From the NCBI RefSeq assembly GCF_003970675.1, contig NZ_CP034563.1, positions 1,059,501-1,123,500 of the forward strand: 64,000 nucleotides of DNA, written 5' to 3'. The translations under genes were made by a program, and so were the position numbers. Within the stretch, counting starts at the first letter, position 1, and every line of letters starts with the position of its first letter. Below are positions 45,791 through 56,463 of this stretch, one piece after another. The DNA is from Flammeovirga pectinis. GTDB lineage: Bacteria; Bacteroidota; Bacteroidia; Cytophagales; Flammeovirgaceae. The notes under the pieces were generated by a model, which was not told where the DNA came from, ran no database searches, and saw only the letters and a program-made list of their open reading frames with translations.

Positions 45791-47347
45791 TTATTTCAAT
45801 TCTAATTGGGTTGTTTTCTTATAACCTTTACCTCTTAAGGTTTCAAATTCTTTAAGCATCTGAGCTACTAATTCAGGATTTTCTTTTGCAACATTATTTT
45901 GTTGCGACGGGTCTTGCTTTAAATTATAAAGTGCTACCGTTTTAGAATTACCTAATTCAATATTAACATGCTTATTAAGTGCTGGGCCTTTATAAGCAGG
46001 AATAAAAATCCAGTCACCTTTTCTTAAAGATGTTCTAGTAGTTGCTTCTAAAATTAAAGATTCTCTACCTACTTTAGATGTACCTAAGAATGCAGGTAAT
46101 ATATCTTCAGAATCAGGACCTTTAACATCACTTCCAACTAAATCTGCAATAGAAGAGAATAAATCCATTTGGCAAACTAAAGCGTCTGAAGTTGCTGGTT
46201 GAATTTGTCCTTTCCAATAAGTAATAAATGGCACGTGTGTACCCGCTTCGAAAAGGCTGTATTTACCACCTCTAAATGGACCTGCAGGTTTGTGATCTCC
46301 AATTTTTTCTACGGCATCATCATTGTAACCATCGTTTAAAACCGGTCCGTTATCAGATGAGAAAATAATTAAAGTATTCTCTAAAATTCCTTGTTCTTTT
46401 AATGTTGCCATTAACTCACCAATACACCAATCTGCTTCTAAGATTACATCACCTCTTGGACCTAAACCAGATTTACCTGCAAAACGAGGATGTGGTGTTC
46501 TTGGAACGTGAGGTTGTTGCATTGTATACGTTAAAAAGAATGGTTTCTCTGACTTTGCATTTTCTTGGATGTATGTTTTTACACCACCTAGAAAATGATC
46601 TGCCATATCTACATCACTCCAGATAGCAGATTTACCACCTTTCATAAAGCCAATTCTAGGAATACCATTAATAATTGATGAATTATGACCGTGATGCCAT
46701 TTCATTGTAGTTAATTCTGGGTTTTCTTTACCAGAAGTTTGTCCAGGGAAATTGTTTTTATAGTCAATTTCTATCGGATCGTTAGGGTCTAACCCTACTA
46801 CATTACCATCTTCTATATATACAGTAGGAACTCTATCTTGAGTTGCTGCCATAATATAAGAATAATCGTAACCTACTTCGTTAGGACCAGGAGAAATATG
46901 TTTGTTCCAATCTTTGTTCGCTCCACCTAAACCAAGGTGCCACTTACCAATAATTGCTGTTTTATACCCCACGCTCTGTAACATTTTAGGTAATGTTACT
47001 TGTGCTGTATCTATTAATAATGGAGCTGTACCCGGTAATATTCTTGCATTTTTTCTCCAAGGATATTGCCCTGTTAAAATTGCATATCTTGATGGTGTAC
47101 AAGTTGCAGAAGAAGCATAACCGTTTGTAAAATTAATTCCTCCATTGGCTAGATCATCAATATTTGGTGTTTTAAAGCTTTTCGCTCCGTTCACTCCAAT
47201 ATCTCCGTATCCTAAATCATCTAGATAAACCAATATAATATTTGGCTTTTTTACTTCTTTTTTAGATGATGTGTCTGTGTTGCTTTTTTGACATCCTAAA
47301 CCTATAAATGCGAATAAGGTTAAGAATAATAAATTTCCTTTTTTCAT
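45791..47347 (-). CDS. Lipoprotein arylsulfatase (formylglycine-dependent)
   Basis: 518 residues. The signal peptide ends in a lipobox (FIGLGC, Cys19), so the enzyme is lipid-anchored. The sulfatase domain begins PNIILVYLDDLGYGDIG with Asp43/Asp44, the activation motif is CTPSRYAILTG with Cys83 as the residue oxidised to formylglycine, and GKWHLGL is the second sulfatase signature. This resembles arylsulfatase A-type enzymes (family S1) acting on sulfated sugars. Only about 20% of the gene is C-terminal tail, in contrast to the long sulfatase at 1809-4172. IS copy 2 lies directly downstream. Substrate not predictable. Confidence 0.95.
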   Translation of the reverse strand: MKKGNLLFLTLFAFIGLGCQKSNTDTSSKKEVKKPNIILVYLDDLGYGDIGVNGAKSFKTPNIDDLANGGINFTNGYASSATCTPSRYAILTGQYPWRKNARILPGTAPLLIDTAQVTLPKMLQSVGYKTAIIGKWHLGLGGANKDWNKHISPGPNEVGYDYSYIMAATQDRVPTVYIEDGNVVGLDPNDPIEIDYKNNFPGQTSGKENPELTTMKWHHGHNSSIINGIPRIGFMKGGKSAIWSDVDMADHFLGGVKTYIQENAKSEKPFFLTYTMQQPHVPRTPHPRFAGKSGLGPRGDVILEADWCIGELMATLKEQGILENTLIIFSSDNGPVLNDGYNDDAVEKIGDHKPAGPFRGGKYSLFEAGTHVPFITYWKGQIQPATSDALVCQMDLFSSIADLVGSDVKGPDSEDILPAFLGTSKVGRESLILEATTRTSLRKGDWIFIPAYKGPALNKHVNIELGNSKTVALYNLKQDPSQQNNVAKENPELVAQMLKEFETLRGKGYKKTTQLELK

Positions 47348-47758
47348 GTTAAAAAATTAGTCGTGTAGAACTACTATAATAATAGTTGATGTTTAAGAAA
47401 AACACTTGTTTGCTTATAAATAAATTCACTTCAAAAATTAATGAACATTAAATATGTATGTAGAGATACATTTAAATGTACGCTTAGATAATTTGTTTGC
47501 TTGCAATATACAATATGATCCAACTAAAAAGGATACACATTTTGATCAAAAATAAACACAAAATGTGCTATTTTCGTCATTTTAGCATTATTTATTAATA
47601 ATTAGTTAAAATAAATTATTCGTCTCATAAAATACCTTAAGGTATCTAACTTTATAAATGATATTTTTAGAAAATTTAAAGTTTTGAAATCTATAAACAC
47701 AAAAAAAGGTCAACCCATTTAAATGAATTGACCTTCAATTTTGTATATCTAAATCAGA
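47348..47758. other. Intergenic region
   Basis: No gene seen. It contains the sulfatase's upstream region and the terminator of the small exported protein gene. No TAnnTTTG box was found on the minus strand. Confidence 0.45.
47700..47735 (-). terminator. Intrinsic terminator
   Basis: Eight-pair stem (47706-47713 with 47728-47735) with an A-run on the left that gives a U-tract on the minus strand, after the stop codon at 47759. Confidence 0.7.
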
Positions 47759-48079
47759 CTATTTTGTCTGTTCAGCTTGTTCCTCTCCTATAGTAACAAA
47801 CTCAACAAGTCTAATATCTGTTTTTCTGTTTGTTGTTACTTTAACAGTATATTCTTTGTATTCGTTATGAAGATGAATCTCTTTAACAATTTGAAATTGA
47901 TCTTCAGTGATTACTGTTTCTTCATCAAATTCTGAACTTGTAAGGTTCTTAAAATGATTAATTAATTCGTACTCTTGATATTTGTCTTGTACTGTAAAAG
48001 ACTGGATGTTATCCACCTTTTCAGCAAAGATACCTAAAGAGAACAAAGAGATTAAAACAGTTAATATTGACTTTTTCAT
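47759..48079 (-). CDS. Small exported protein, function unknown
   Basis: 106 residues with a signal peptide (MKKSILTVLISLFSLGIFAE). The mature part is charged, with predicted beta strands (EYTVKVTTNRKTDIRLVEFV). I do not recognise a family. It has its own terminator and long gaps on both sides, so it is a monocistronic gene. Confidence 0.65.
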   Translation of the reverse strand: MKKSILTVLISLFSLGIFAEKVDNIQSFTVQDKYQEYELINHFKNLTSSEFDEETVITEDQFQIVKEIHLHNEYKEYTVKVTTNRKTDIRLVEFVTIGEEQAEQTK

Positions 48080-48369
48080 GAATGCGTTTTTAAAAATAGT
48101 TATTTCTTAAATTATATATATTCTTAACGGAGCAAATTAGATTGAGTTAGTGCCTGTAAACGTTCATTATCTTAATATGAATAAATATTCATTTTAAAAA
48201 TAATGAAAATCACCTTATCTATATGATTCTGTGTGGATAAGAGAATAATATTATTGAGTTTAACTTTTTTAATAAATTTTCCATACTTTTAGGATAAGCT
48301 ACGTTAACTGTAATATAAAAACTGGTTAACAAAACTATAAACTATTATTTAGCAACTATTTTACAAATC

Positions 48370-50408
48370 ATGCAAACAACTCTAAAAGCACAAGTACTGT
48401 GCATACTCCTATTCCTAGGTCTTTTTTCATGTACAACAGAAGAAACTGATCAAGAACCTGTTGAATATACAGGTACATTCTCTTTAAACATTGCTTTAGA
48501 CAACACTACTGAAGTCAGTTTCGGAAGAATTGCCAACACTACTTCTACAGATAATTTCTTAGTGAAAATTCTTAAGAATGATGAAGAAGTTGCTGTATTT
48601 GACAACTATGCTGACATGGCACAACAAGAAGAATTAGAAGTAGGAAAATACTCAATATTGGTTACTTCTGGAGAAGAACAACCTGCCGCTTTTGACAATC
48701 CTTTGTATTCTGCTACACAAGAGTTTACTATTACAAACAGGAGTAATACTGCTATAGATATTACTTGTGCTTTATTAAATGCGAAGGTGAAACTTACTTT
48801 TTCTGATACTTTTAAAAATAAATACCCTGCTGCTTCTGCAGATGTTTATACAGAAGATGCACTATTAAATTTCACAGAAAATAAAGAGGGTTTCTTTAGT
48901 ATAGTAGAAAATACGATCAGCCCAATTGTTCGTGTAAATTACACCAAAGAGGATGTTGATAGAGTTAAACTGACTCAATTTTCTGAACTAAAGAGTAACT
49001 ATGAAGTTGCTGTAATTGTAAACTACAATCAAGAGAATGATGTAGTCTTTTTTGGTGAGGAATATACTCCAATGACGGAAAAAGAAGTGTTGATGGAAAT
49101 TAAAGAAACACTACATCCTAATGGATGGTATTTTAATTGGGAGGATGATATACCTTTTAATGAATGGAATGGAGTAAACGTTAATGAAAATGGATTTATT
49201 GATTCTTTAGATCTTCATATTATTAAGCCTTTACCTGCTTCTATTGAAAATTTAACGCATCTTAAAACATTAGAAATTAGTCATAGAACTATTGGTGGTG
49301 GTATTTCTAATGAAAATACATTCCCAATTCAATTTTTCTCAATGAATCAACTAACTTCATTGACTATAACAAGTGCTAAGTTTAATTTTAATAACATATT
49401 CAATTTTGTGAACTTAGAAAAATTAGATTTTTCTAAAATATTTTCTGAAAAAGCAATTGGAAGTAATCTAAGCTCTTTAAAAAAGCTAAAGTTTTTAGAT
49501 ATAAAAACTTATCCAAAACCTAATTATCCAGATGTAAATAAATTAGCAGCTGATTTTAATAATGAGTTAGGTATGTTAACTCAATTAGAATTTATAAAAC
49601 TAGATATTGATAATGATTCTTCATTAGTTATCCCTCCAAATATTGGTAATTTTTCTAATTTACATTATTTAGATATAGAAAATAAAAACATTCATTCAAT
49701 ACCTATGTCTATTGGTAATTTGAAAAAACTTACAGAGATTAAAATTGTAGGAACAGAAATAAAAATACCAAATGAACTGTATTATGTGACGAGTTTAAAA
49801 AAATTATCAATATCTAATATATCTGAACAAGAAATCTCATCATTAATCTATAATTTAGAAAACTTAACCTATTTAAGTTTAATAGGAAAACTAAAAGGTA
49901 ATATTCCAAATGCATTAGGTAATCTTACCAATCTTACTTATCTCATCTTAGAAGGTGATTTAACAGGTACAATCCCTAATGCAATTGCAAATTTGGATAA
50001 GTTAACTAACTTATATTTATCAGGTAATAACCTAACTGGAAGTATAATAAGTGAAATTGGATTAATGGAAAGCTTAGTTAGCCTAGGCCTACAGAATAAT
50101 CTACTAACAGGAGAGATACCTAAAGAATTAGGTAATTTATCAAAATTAGAATATATAGGGTTTTCTAATAATCAACTTTCTGGAAGTATCCCCCAGAAAT
50201 AGAACAATTAAATAGACTACGAAGACTCTATCTTTCAAATAATCAATTTTCAGGAACGATACCTGATTTTTTTGCTACACATAATAACCTTAGAACTTTA
50301 GAACTTCATAATAATAATTTTGAAGGGCCAATATCCCAAGATATTATTGATCGATTTGATGGTTTTGATTTAAAATTAACTTATGACGATAAAAATGCTC
50401 CAGAATAA
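48370..50408 (+). pseudogene. LRR lipoprotein with a single frameshift
   Basis: Lipobox LGLFSC at the start, an N-terminal beta domain (about 35-180) resembling DUF4493, then leucine-rich repeats of about 24 residues (LTNLTYLILEGDLTGTIPNAI and similar). In the present sequence the frame stops at 50202 after GSIPQK, within a run of five C. One added C gives GSIPPEIEQLNRLRRLYLSNN, which continues the LRRs to a stop at 50406-50408, so the gene spans 48370-50408 (about 679 residues when repaired). LRR lipoproteins of this kind are surface proteins that bind proteins or glycans. Confidence 0.82.
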
Positions 50409-50426
50409 AGCATATTAAAATATAAA

Positions 50427-50458
50427 GAAGGGAAAGTGGAGACGCTTTCCCTTTTTTT
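50427..50458 (+). terminator. Intrinsic terminator
   Basis: AAGGGAAAG pairs with CTTTCCCTT around a short loop, followed by a T-run, about 20 bases after the repaired LRR stop codon. Its position supports the repaired reading frame. Confidence 0.7.
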
Positions 50459-50635
50459 ATTTCTAAATATTATTTCATCAAAATGAATTTCCACCTATTA
50501 TCTTTTATATACTTAGATTACTCAAAGAGTTATCATTACATAAAACCTTTGATAACAATTTACCCTTTCCCCTCGCATCATAGTTAAAAGAAATTACTTT
50601 TTCCCTAAATTGCATCCTCAATAAAAATCAACTCA

Positions 50636-53125
50636 GTGGCGATAGATTATTCAAAAATAGACCTTCCGGTAAAGGAAATTATTCCTAAAGTAATTGACCT
50701 ATTAAAAGAGGAACCAACAATTATATTAAAAGCCCCTCCGGGTGCAGGAAAAAGTACTTTAATACCTCTTACATTATTAGATGAAGAGTGGCTAAAAGAC
50801 AAGAAAATTTATATGCTAGAACCTCGTAGACTTGCAGCTAAATCAATTGCTACAAGAATGAGCGAGTTACTTGGTGAAAAAGTTGGTCAAACTGTCGGTT
50901 ATAGAGTTCGGTTTGATACCAGAGTATCCGAAGAGACACGAATAGAAGTACTTACCGAGGGGATTCTAACACGCATGATTCACTCTGATAATGCATTAGA
51001 AAATGCTGGACTTATCATTTTTGATGAATTTCATGAAAGAAGTTTACATGCAGATGTGGCAATGGCTTTGTGTAGAGAAACACAACAAGTATTACGAGAT
51101 GATCTTAAAATAATGGTCATGTCGGCTACTTTAGATATGCCACAACTTTCTGCCATGTTAGACAATTGTCCTATTGTAGAAAGTGAAGGTAGAATGTTTC
51201 CAGTAGCACTTAATTATGTGGGCGATTCTGATAAATTTCTCCTTCCAGAGTTAACTGCACGTACAATTATGAATGCTGTACAAGAGCATGATGGTGATGT
51301 TTTGTGCTTTTTACCTGGACAGGGTGAGATTAGAAAATGCGAAGGTATTTTAAGAGGTCAGTTAAAAGACTTTGCGATCCATCCTTTATATGGTCAGCTA
51401 TCGCATGGGAAACAAAAAGCTGCAATATCTCCGAATAGAGAAGGAAAACGAAAAATTGTTTTGGCTACTTCTATTGCTGAAACAAGTTTAACAATACAAG
51501 GTGTGACAATTGTTGTAGATACTGGTTTTACAAGAACGCAACAATTTGATCCAAATTCTGGTTTGTCACGATTAGAAACCGTTATGGTATCGAAAGATGC
51601 CGCAGACCAAAGAGCTGGCCGAGCAGGTAGATTAGCTCCGGGTGTGTGTTATAGAATGTGGAGTGCTGCAACAAATTCTCGATTAGACGAACAAAGAATT
51701 CCAGAAATTGAACAAGCTGATTTAGCTTCTTTAGTATTGGATATGGCACAATGGGGTATTATAAACCCTGCCGAATTATCGTGGGTTACTCCGCCTCCAC
51801 GAGGGCATGTTTTACAAGCAAGAGAAACACTCGAACAATTAGAGGCATTAGAAAATAATAAAATTACCACTCATGGTAAAGCAATTCATAGATTGCCTTG
51901 TCATCCAAGGATTTCACACATGTTGTTATATGCAGAGAAGCATGACTTACTCGATTTAGCAACAGATTTAGCTGCAATTGTTGAAGAAAGAGACCCTTTA
52001 CCTAGAGAAGCGGGTATTGATATTAATTTAAGAGTTGAAGGTTTAAGAAGATATAGAGCAGAAAAACATACAGGAGGAAGATTTAGACAAATTGAAAAAG
52101 TAGCGGAATCCTACCGTAGACTATTTAAAATGCAACCCGAAAACGATGAAGTTGATGATTTTGAAACGGGTGTACTTTTAGCACATGCCTATCCAGAAAG
52201 AATTGCTTGTTCTAAACCAGGTAATAATGCACAATTTCAATTGGCAAATGGTAAAATTGCAGCTGCCGGACATAGAGATGATCTTGCAGATGAACAATGG
52301 TTAGCCGTTGCCCATATTGACGCTAGAGATGGAATGGGTAAAATTTTTATGGCTTCTGCCTTAGACCCTAAAGACCTTGCCCCTATGGTAAGGGAAAAAG
52401 AAATTGTTACATGGGACACAGAAGATGGTGGTTTAATTGCTACAAAAGACCTTAGAATTGGAAATATTGTACTTAAATCGACTCCACTTCAAGACCCTGA
52501 CCCGTCTCACCTTATTAAAGCGATAACTGTTGCTATTAAAAAAGAAGGAAAACAACTCCTTAATTTTGATGAGGAGGTAGAACAATGGCAGGCTAGGATT
52601 ATGAGTTTAAAAAAATGGAACCCTCAGGAGAATTGGCCAGACGTTTCTACAGAAACCTTATTACTTACAAATGAGGAGTGGTTATTACCTTACTTGGATA
52701 AAGTAAAACGCCCTGATGATTTAAAGAAACTGAAGTTAAAAGATATTCTTCACCATAGTTTACCATGGGATAAGCAAGAAGTACTAGATAAACTGGCTCC
52801 TTCTAAAATTTCTGTACCAAGTGGTTCTCACATAAAATTAAAATATTTACAGAACGGTAACGATCCCGTTTTAGCTGTACGCTTACAAGAATGTTTTGGT
52901 CTTTCTGAAACACCTACTGTAAATAATGGTACACAAAAGGTGGTGTTACATTTGCTATCACCAGGTTTTAAGCCTGTTCAGATAACTTCTGATTTAAATA
53001 GCTTTTGGAACAATGCTTATTTTGAAGTCAAGAAAGACTTAAAAAGAAGGTATCCTAAACATAGTTGGCCAGAAGACCCTTGGACGGAAGAAGCGGTTAG
53101 AGGTGTAAAAAAGAAAAAAAGTTAG
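50636..53125 (+). CDS. hrpB: ATP-dependent RNA helicase HrpB
   Basis: 829 residues, normal for HrpB. Walker A is KAPPGAGKSTL, motif II is DEFHERSLHADV (DE-H type), motif III MSATLD, motif VI DQRAGRAGRLAPG, then the HA2/OB region and an HrpB C-terminal domain ending HSWPEDPWTEEAVRGVKKKKS. The start is GTG at 50636; no ATG lies upstream in frame. HrpB is a DEAH helicase of uncertain RNA role that is not essential in E. coli. The gene is followed 108 bases later by a methyltransferase gene on the same strand. Confidence 0.95.
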   Translation: MAIDYSKIDLPVKEIIPKVIDLLKEEPTIILKAPPGAGKSTLIPLTLLDEEWLKDKKIYMLEPRRLAAKSIATRMSELLGEKVGQTVGYRVRFDTRVSEETRIEVLTEGILTRMIHSDNALENAGLIIFDEFHERSLHADVAMALCRETQQVLRDDLKIMVMSATLDMPQLSAMLDNCPIVESEGRMFPVALNYVGDSDKFLLPELTARTIMNAVQEHDGDVLCFLPGQGEIRKCEGILRGQLKDFAIHPLYGQLSHGKQKAAISPNREGKRKIVLATSIAETSLTIQGVTIVVDTGFTRTQQFDPNSGLSRLETVMVSKDAADQRAGRAGRLAPGVCYRMWSAATNSRLDEQRIPEIEQADLASLVLDMAQWGIINPAELSWVTPPPRGHVLQARETLEQLEALENNKITTHGKAIHRLPCHPRISHMLLYAEKHDLLDLATDLAAIVEERDPLPREAGIDINLRVEGLRRYRAEKHTGGRFRQIEKVAESYRRLFKMQPENDEVDDFETGVLLAHAYPERIACSKPGNNAQFQLANGKIAAAGHRDDLADEQWLAVAHIDARDGMGKIFMASALDPKDLAPMVREKEIVTWDTEDGGLIATKDLRIGNIVLKSTPLQDPDPSHLIKAITVAIKKEGKQLLNFDEEVEQWQARIMSLKKWNPQENWPDVSTETLLLTNEEWLLPYLDKVKRPDDLKKLKLKDILHHSLPWDKQEVLDKLAPSKISVPSGSHIKLKYLQNGNDPVLAVRLQECFGLSETPTVNNGTQKVVLHLLSPGFKPVQITSDLNSFWNNAYFEVKKDLKRRYPKHSWPEDPWTEEAVRGVKKKKS

Positions 53126-53232
53126 TCCATAAAACATCTGTTAAGCACACTATTTCTTGCATTATAGACAATGCTTGCGAATAAATCATTTAACTAGGTT
53201 TTAATTACTTAACTTACAAAAAATATAAGAGC

Positions 53233-54300
53233 ATGGAATCAGAAATTAAGATTAATAAACCAACACCGATTGGTTCAGATATACAATACACTTCTTTTAC
53301 AGAAAACTCTCCTATTAGTGCTACTATTGAGGCACTTCAGGATGGAAAATATGTTCTTGTAGAAGAAGCGTACAAAGATGGAATGGATTTATTACACCAA
53401 ATCCAAACGAAATTAAAAAAGCAATACGCTGGAGATTCTTTTAAAGAACAACGTGCTTTTAGAAAGGAATACAGAGACCTTTCGCACAGAGTTCTTATAA
53501 AAATTAAGGACCATAAATTAGCAGTTAAGAAAGCACCATCAATTGGTTGGTTAGAAAAACTTTATGCGGATACTCCCGACTTTATTTTATCATTTCCAGA
53601 AATACAAGGACTAAATAGTGCTTGGCAATGGAACAAAAAAGGATTGGTAGTACCTGTTTTAAGAAATAAAGTACATCCTTATTATGGTACGTACTTCCCT
53701 ACCCGTTTTGATCATTTGGTACTTTTTGACAACTGGTTAAAAAGATACGAAGGACCTAAAAAAGCGGCTTATGATATTGGCGTAGGTTGTGGTGTTTTAT
53801 CCATGCAAATGGTACAACATGGTTTCCAAAAAGTATTTGCTACAGATACAAACCCTAATGCAATTGTAGGTTTAAAAGAATTTATGGGGACAACAAAATT
53901 GTCGCGTAAAATTGAATTAGACTACGGTAACTTATTTGGGAAATGGGAGAAACCTCACGAATTAATTGTTTTTAATCCGCCTTGGTTGCCTATTAAAAGC
54001 GATGCAGATAAAAATGACATTGCTATCTATTATCCAGATAATTTATTTCCAGATTTCTTTAAAGATGCTGTAAGTCATTTAGCAGAAGACGGGCAGATTG
54101 TAATTATATTCTCTAATTTAGCTGAAATAGCAGAGACAACAACAGAACACCCTATTCAGAAAGAAGTTGATGAAGGTGGACGTTTTAAGCTAGAATTGAA
54201 ATTAACTAAATCGGTTAAGAAAGCTTCTGATAAAACAAAACGTACAATTAATTTACGTGAATCTGAAAAAGTTGAACTTTGGGTTTTAAAACATAAATAA
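53233..54300 (+). CDS. SAM-dependent methyltransferase (PrmC/RsmC-like)
   Basis: 355 residues. The N-terminal 160 residues are helical with no recognised family. The catalytic part has motif I YDIGVGCGVLSMQM, the acidic motif II ATDTNPNA and the NPPW motif in VFNPPWLP, typical of enzymes that methylate exocyclic or side-chain nitrogens (adenine N6, guanine N2 or glutamine). The substrate is not clear. It is on the same strand after hrpB, and could be co-transcribed. Confidence 0.8.
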   Translation: MESEIKINKPTPIGSDIQYTSFTENSPISATIEALQDGKYVLVEEAYKDGMDLLHQIQTKLKKQYAGDSFKEQRAFRKEYRDLSHRVLIKIKDHKLAVKKAPSIGWLEKLYADTPDFILSFPEIQGLNSAWQWNKKGLVVPVLRNKVHPYYGTYFPTRFDHLVLFDNWLKRYEGPKKAAYDIGVGCGVLSMQMVQHGFQKVFATDTNPNAIVGLKEFMGTTKLSRKIELDYGNLFGKWEKPHELIVFNPPWLPIKSDADKNDIAIYYPDNLFPDFFKDAVSHLAEDGQIVIIFSNLAEIAETTTEHPIQKEVDEGGRFKLELKLTKSVKKASDKTKRTINLRESEKVELWVLKHK

Positions 54301-54316
54301 GTTCAAAAAATACTAT

Positions 54317-54361
54317 AAGCAAAAGGCTATCTCATTAACTTTGATATGAGATAGCCTTTAT
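54317..54361. terminator. Bidirectional terminator
   Basis: Perfect 14-pair stem (54322-54335 with 54346-54359) followed by T-run and preceded by A-run, between the methyltransferase and the convergent small gene. Confidence 0.8.
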
Positions 54362-54377
54362 TTTTTTTATGAAATGA

Positions 54378-54674
54378 TTACTTTGTATTAATGCTTTCAT
54401 TATTTTGTCCTCTTATAACTTCAAGTAAGGTTGGATAACTAACTGTAGACGTTTTCTTTTCCTTTTTTTCTACTGATTTTTTATCAGTACTTTTTTTAGG
54501 AGGAGTTTTTGTCTTTTCTTGTTTTTTATCCTTGTCCTTATCCTTTTTCACTTCTTGAGGAACAGAGTTTTCTACAATAGCTGTATTAAAAAAGCTATTA
54601 CTTACTTTAGAAAAGTTTAAATTAAATAAAAGTAAGATTACTGAAATCGATATAAATGCGTGCTGCCTTAGCAT
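54378..54674 (-). CDS. Small Lys-rich membrane or exported protein
   Basis: 98 residues. An N-terminal hydrophobic segment (ISISVILLLFNLNF) could be a signal anchor. The middle is low-complexity, dominated by Lys with Asp, Glu, Thr and Pro (KKDKDKDKKQEKTKT), and the end (SYPTLLEVIRGQNN) is ordinary. No family recognised. The base-rich tail might bind nucleic acid or cell wall polymers; this is speculation. Confidence 0.55.
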   Translation of the reverse strand: MLRQHAFISISVILLLFNLNFSKVSNSFFNTAIVENSVPQEVKKDKDKDKKQEKTKTPPKKSTDKKSVEKKEKKTSTVSYPTLLEVIRGQNNESINTK

Positions 54675-54902
54675 TGTTTTATTATTTTATATTTTGTGAC
54701 TTATGTCACTATAATAGACGATTATTAATCATCATTTGTCGCAACAAATGTCTTAACATCACTTAATACAGTGATATTTATCAATCTTTTTAAAGAAAAG
54801 TCCTTATTTCTATAATTTTGCACTGAAATTATTATTAATCAGAACATCAATTACAGAAACAAAGACTTATAATTTTTGATTATTAAGTAGTACACTCAAT
54901 AA

Positions 54903-55355
54903 TTAAAGTTGTAATAATTCTTGTTGATCAGTATATATTTTTCTTAAAATATCTTGTGTTTCATCCGTAAGACCTTCAGAAAATTTAGGTATATTCAAAT
55001 ATGTAATAAAGACAGCTTTATCTTTATTTTCAATTACAGAAATGCTACAAGGCATTAAAACTGATAAATATTTATTATCATCAATACTAAGTATTTCAGC
55101 AGCATATTCAGGTTTACATAATTCTATAATTTTTACTTCACCTCCTATATCCCTATTCACTTTATTTTGTAATTTCTGTTTCATATCTCGGATTGCTGTT
55201 ACAGACCAACCCAGATGTAAAGCATTCTCCTTTATCTGGTTTATTGTGACATCAAGGGATTTATCACTTTTAATAGAAATTAATAACTCATCATTATTGG
55301 TTGAGCAACTTCCTAAAGTAATTAAACCAAGTAAGAATAAAAGTATTTTTTTCAT
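54903..55355 (-). CDS. DUF302 lipoprotein
   Basis: 150 residues. Lipobox ITLGSC, then a DUF302-type domain with ALHLGWSVTAIRDMK, the IIELCKPEYAAEIL block and VLMPCSISVIENKDK, which includes the two conserved Cys of the family. DUF302 proteins occur often in organisms handling sulfur or reactive species, but the biochemical function is not established. The start lies 10 bases after the DoxD-DoxA gene, so the two are one operon. Confidence 0.82.
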   Translation of the reverse strand: MKKILLFLLGLITLGSCSTNNDELLISIKSDKSLDVTINQIKENALHLGWSVTAIRDMKQKLQNKVNRDIGGEVKIIELCKPEYAAEILSIDDNKYLSVLMPCSISVIENKDKAVFITYLNIPKFSEGLTDETQDILRKIYTDQQELLQL

Positions 55356-55365
55356 AACACACCTT

Positions 55366-56358
55366 TTATAAATTCATTACAAATTTTTTCCCACTAATAT
55401 CCACAAGTTCAATTGTACGAATATTGTCTACTATTTTATTAGGAATTTCTAAAGATAATTGTGCTTTTCCACCCAAAGGAAAAACTATAGATCTCTCATT
55501 AAAAAATACTTTATTTAAATAATAATTAGAGATATTAACTTCATCAAAATCACTACCTTGAACACTGTGAATTAGCTGGTTCATTTTATTATATATATTG
55601 ATTTCGACAACAAAAGCACCATAAGTTTCTGGCCCTTTATCTCTAAAAGTATCAAACGATAAAGTAGTTGCATTACTTTCAATATTAGATATTTCTATAT
55701 TCGGTTTTGTAGAGAAATTATGCAATGTTCCCCAAACACCACCATGTAATAACTGGTTGGTTCCCATTACATACAAGAGCGCTACTATAGAAAAACCAAT
55801 AATAGTATTTTTATAATATTTAGATGAAGTTAATTCTGTAAGTTGCGTACCATACAACCAGATACGATTACTTACTAACTTTGGGTATTTGTTTGTTAAA
55901 TAACTATCTAATGAATAATCTCCACTACCAAAAAGTAATAAAACACCTCCTACTGTACCTAATAAAGAAGCAATCTGCCACTCGTCTAAACACGTTGGGC
56001 CTAACCAACCTGCCGTATGCATTAAGCCAATTGCAAGTGATAACAAAAAGGCCCCTGTGAATCTAGAAAAGAACCCAAACAATAATAATATACCAACCAA
56101 TAGCTCTGAATAAGTAAATACATAAGTAAACCAATTCATTTCTGTAGGGTTAACAACTAAGTAACCCAAAACATCTTGAAAAATACCATTTGCATGTGGG
56201 TAAAAAGTATTAATCTTATGTCCAATCCACATTGGGCTTTCCATGTCGTGCTTTGCAGGGTTTAAGAACAATCTGCGTAACACAGCAGATAAAAAAAGCC
56301 AAGAAGTAACTAATCTAAATGGTAATAAGAGTCCACCGACGATTTTAGTGTTTTTCAT
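55366..56358 (-). CDS. DoxD-DoxA fusion (thiosulfate:quinone oxidoreductase-like)
   Basis: 330 residues. The N-terminal half has four to five membrane segments of the DoxD/DoxX type (LLPFRLVTSWLFLSAVLRR, GILLLFGFFSRFTGAF). After another membrane helix (IIGFSIVALLYVMG) a periplasmic beta domain of about 110 residues matches the DoxA subunit. In archaea DoxD and DoxA form thiosulfate:quinone oxidoreductase; fused versions occur in Bacteroidota. Its job here could be thiosulfate or other sulfur-compound oxidation feeding quinones; no enzyme test is implied. Co-transcribed with the DUF302 lipoprotein. Separated from hmp by a terminator. Confidence 0.85.
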   Translation of the reverse strand: MKNTKIVGGLLLPFRLVTSWLFLSAVLRRLFLNPAKHDMESPMWIGHKINTFYPHANGIFQDVLGYLVVNPTEMNWFTYVFTYSELLVGILLLFGFFSRFTGAFLLSLAIGLMHTAGWLGPTCLDEWQIASLLGTVGGVLLLFGSGDYSLDSYLTNKYPKLVSNRIWLYGTQLTELTSSKYYKNTIIGFSIVALLYVMGTNQLLHGGVWGTLHNFSTKPNIEISNIESNATTLSFDTFRDKGPETYGAFVVEINIYNKMNQLIHSVQGSDFDEVNISNYYLNKVFFNERSIVFPLGGKAQLSLEIPNKIVDNIRTIELVDISGKKFVMNL

Positions 56359-56463
56359 AAAATTAGGTTTGTTTGTAAATGTAGGCTCAAATATGACACA
56401 TTTTTAGTAACAACAACCAAACTATTTTTCCCTTGAAAGATGCTTTTCTTCCCATAAATTAAA

